A program made the position numbers and the translations under genes. The notes beneath the pieces were generated by a model. That model was not told the origin of the DNA. It saw nothing but the letters and a program-made list of their open reading frames with translations, and searched no databases. Shown in pieces: positions 62,545 through 64,000 of a stretch of DNA of 64,000 nucleotides (its first letter is position 1; every line of letters starts with the position of its first letter). Source of the DNA: Alphaproteobacteria bacterium (lineage in GTDB: Bacteria; Pseudomonadota; Alphaproteobacteria; Thalassobaculales; Thalassobaculaceae); assembly GCA_022822665.1 (NCBI GenBank), contig JAJEAR010000025.1, positions 1-64,000 of the forward strand, written 5' to 3'.

Positions 62545-63770
62545 CCGCCCCTGCCGGGAGCAGCCTCGAGGTCAAGCTTCGCCGTGCCCAGCGCCGACGC
62601 TCGTTTACGTCCTTCCTGCTCGTTGCGCCCCTGCTCCTGTTCATTCTCGTGGTGTTCGCAGGCCCGATCCTCTCGTTGCTGTATTTCAGCATCGATGATC
62701 CGAAGCTCGTCGAGGTCATGCCCCGGACCGCGAAGATCGTGACGGCCTGGGACGGCGCGGAACTGCCGGGCGAGGATGCGTATGCGGCGGTGGTCGAGGA
62801 AATCCGGACCGGCTATGCCAACAGGACCGTCGCCGCGGCGGCCATGCGGCTGAATTACGAGATCAGCGGATTTCGCAGCATGGTGATGCGAACCGGGCGA
62901 AAGATCCGCCGCATCACCGGACCGCCCTACAAGGATGCCCTGATCGGACTGGACGAACGCTGGGGCGACATCACCTACTGGCGGGCGATCAAGGCATCGG
63001 CCGGACCCTACACCACCCGCTACCTGCTGGCGGCCGTCGACCTCGAGCGCCGCTGGGACGGCAGCGTCGCAAAGGCGCCGCCAGAACGCACCATCTACGT
63101 CGAGTACCTGCAGCGCACCTTCTGGATCAGTTTCTGGGTGCTCGCCTGCTGCATCGTCATCGGCTATCCGATGGCCTATCTCATCGCCACCTCCGGCAGG
63201 CGCACGTCACGGATCCTGCTGGCGCTGGTCCTGCTGCCGTTCTGGACCTCCCTGCTGGTGCGCACTGCCGCCTGGGTGGTGCTGCTGCAGAACAAGGGCA
63301 TCGTCAACGACTTCCTGCTGCTTGCCGGGATCGTAGACGAGCCGCTCACGCTGATCTTCAACCGGACCGGCGTCTACATCGCGATGGTCCATATCCTGCT
63401 ACCCTTCCTGGTGCTGCCGCTCTACGCCGTCATGCGCAACGTCCCGCCAGGTCAGTTGCGGGCCGCGGCCTCGCTCGGAGCCCGGCCGGTCGCAGCCTTC
63501 CTTTCGGTCTACCTGCCGCAGACCCTGCCCGGGCTCGGTGCCGGCTGTATCCTCGTCTTCATCCTGTCACTCGGCTTCTATATCACGCCGGCGCTGATCG
63601 GCGGCGCGTCCGACCAGATGCTGAGCTACCTCATCGCCGAATTCGCGACCCGCACCGGCAACTGGGGCATGGCGAGCGCGATTGCGATCCTGCTGCTGCT
63701 GAGCGTGGCCGCCCTGTACCCGGTCTATCGAGGACTGGTGCGCGGCGGCACCGGTTTCAGGTTCGGATAA
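62541..63770 (+). CDS. ABC permease, PotB type
   Basis: A 409-aa membrane subunit. After the first span (FLLVAPLLLFILVVFAGPILSLLYF split over about 25-50) there is a long hydrophilic periplasmic insert of about 140 residues. Five further spans follow, with the EAA coupling loop RAAASLGARPVAAFLSVYLP. This insert is longer than in E. coli PotB. It overlaps the ATPase by 4 bases and the next permease by one. Confidence 0.88.
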   Translation: MTAPAGSSLEVKLRRAQRRRSFTSFLLVAPLLLFILVVFAGPILSLLYFSIDDPKLVEVMPRTAKIVTAWDGAELPGEDAYAAVVEEIRTGYANRTVAAAAMRLNYEISGFRSMVMRTGRKIRRITGPPYKDALIGLDERWGDITYWRAIKASAGPYTTRYLLAAVDLERRWDGSVAKAPPERTIYVEYLQRTFWISFWVLACCIVIGYPMAYLIATSGRRTSRILLALVLLPFWTSLLVRTAAWVVLLQNKGIVNDFLLLAGIVDEPLTLIFNRTGVYIAMVHILLPFLVLPLYAVMRNVPPGQLRAAASLGARPVAAFLSVYLPQTLPGLGAGCILVFILSLGFYITPALIGGASDQMLSYLIAEFATRTGNWGMASAIAILLLLSVAALYPVYRGLVRGGTGFRFG

Positions 63771-64000
63771 TGGCGCTTCCGGTCAACGCCACCCGCGGCC
63801 AGCATGTCTGGTACTGGTGCCTGCGGCTCATCTGTGCCTTCGGTTTCCTGTTCCTGGTCGGCCCGATCGTGGTCATCGTACCGATCTCGTTCAGTTCCGG
63901 GAGCTTCCTGAGCTATCCGCTGCCCGGCCTTTCGCTGCGCTGGTACGAAACGGTCGTCGAGCCGTTTCCGTGGATGTTCGCGCTGGAGAACAGCCTGATC
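63770..64000 (+). CDS. ABC permease, PotC type (cut by window end)
   Basis: The first 77 codons of the second permease, starting where TAA of the previous gene shares its last A with ATG. It has one hydrophobic span (CAFGFLFLVGPIVVIVPISF) and then FSSGSFLSYPLPGLSLRWYE, typical of PotC. The rest, and probably the binding-protein gene, lie beyond the window. Confidence 0.85.
   Translation, partial: MALPVNATRGQHVWYWCLRLICAFGFLFLVGPIVVIVPISFSSGSFLSYPLPGLSLRWYETVVEPFPWMFALENSLI

Noticed and set aside
1..64000. CRISPR arrays, rRNA genes, intact insertion sequences or prophage structural genes
   Set aside because: I looked for regularly spaced repeats, rRNA landmarks, transposase motifs and phage genes and saw none.

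Overview
The window is a GC-rich bacterial chromosome segment. Gene content points to an alphaproteobacterium of Rhodospirillales type: a separate ATP synthase Fo cluster (atpI-B-E-b'-b) without F1 genes, a long-chain polyprenyl diphosphate synthase beside a DUF2007 protein and a TrmN6-like methyltransferase, Coq7 (ubiquinone), a DUF2333 protein, GluQ, SMC and TRAP transporters. The placement rests on gene families and order only; no rRNA is present.

Layout. 1-2.77 kb: AT-richer DNA with a lone KAP-type P-loop NTPase, ending exactly at the 3' end of a tRNA-Pro(CGG); this looks like one edge of an integrated island. 2.9-9.1 kb: a YdiJ/D-2-hydroxyglutarate dehydrogenase-like flavo-Fe/S oxidase, a serine/alanine-glyoxylate type aminotransferase and an orphan double-ATPase peptide ABC protein. 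9.1-13.6 kb: polyprenyl synthase, DUF2007, TrmN6-like methyltransferase, then a minus-strand operon of split TPP-decarboxylase subunits and an acyl-CoA dehydrogenase-like flavoprotein. 13.7-17.1 kb: TVP38 membrane protein, an intact HEPN/MNT pair, a DUF2333 protein and an NTF2-like protein. 17.2-25.7 kb: acnA, map, acuI-like reductase, a thiolase and the Fo operon with a good promoter. 25.8-32.6 kb: smc, a DsbA-like protein, DUF721, mutY and a class IV aminotransferase.

32.6-35.1 kb is a decayed accessory patch: an intact VapB/FitA-like antitoxin with a twice-frameshifted PIN toxin, an interrupted N-terminal stub of an MmeI-like DNA methyltransferase, and a PD-(D/E)XK-type protein of unknown function. 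35.1-43.1 kb holds catabolic and housekeeping genes (DHA2 exporter, amidohydrolase, CoA-transferase, esterases, ketopantoate-reductase-like protein, nitroreductase, HNH protein). 43.1-44.7 kb is an overlapping yqaA-dsbB-coq7 operon. 44.8-50 kb is a complete TRAP transporter followed by gluQ and a translationally coupled D-2-hydroxyacid dehydrogenase. 50-54.1 kb has NIPSNAP proteins, a FolB-like aldolase, a branched-chain aminotransferase, and an amidase/AtzH-like pair.

54.1-56.2 kb is a second decayed defence patch: an intact MntA-like antitoxin, a HepT gene killed by a nonsense codon and by loss of its catalytic His, and a DNA methyltransferase pseudogene with a nonsense codon and a frameshift inside its DPPY motif. 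56.3-64 kb: a cytoplasmic gamma-glutamyltransferase homologue, an amidase, a class III omega-aminotransferase and the start of a polyamine-type ABC transporter operon. Together these suggest uptake and breakdown of amines, amides or gamma-glutamyl compounds.

The most interesting points are the tRNA-Pro island with the KAP NTPase, the two defence-gene graveyards, the contrast between one live and one dead HEPN/MNT pair, and the TPP-enzyme/flavoprotein operon whose dehydrogenase lacks the usual catalytic glutamate.
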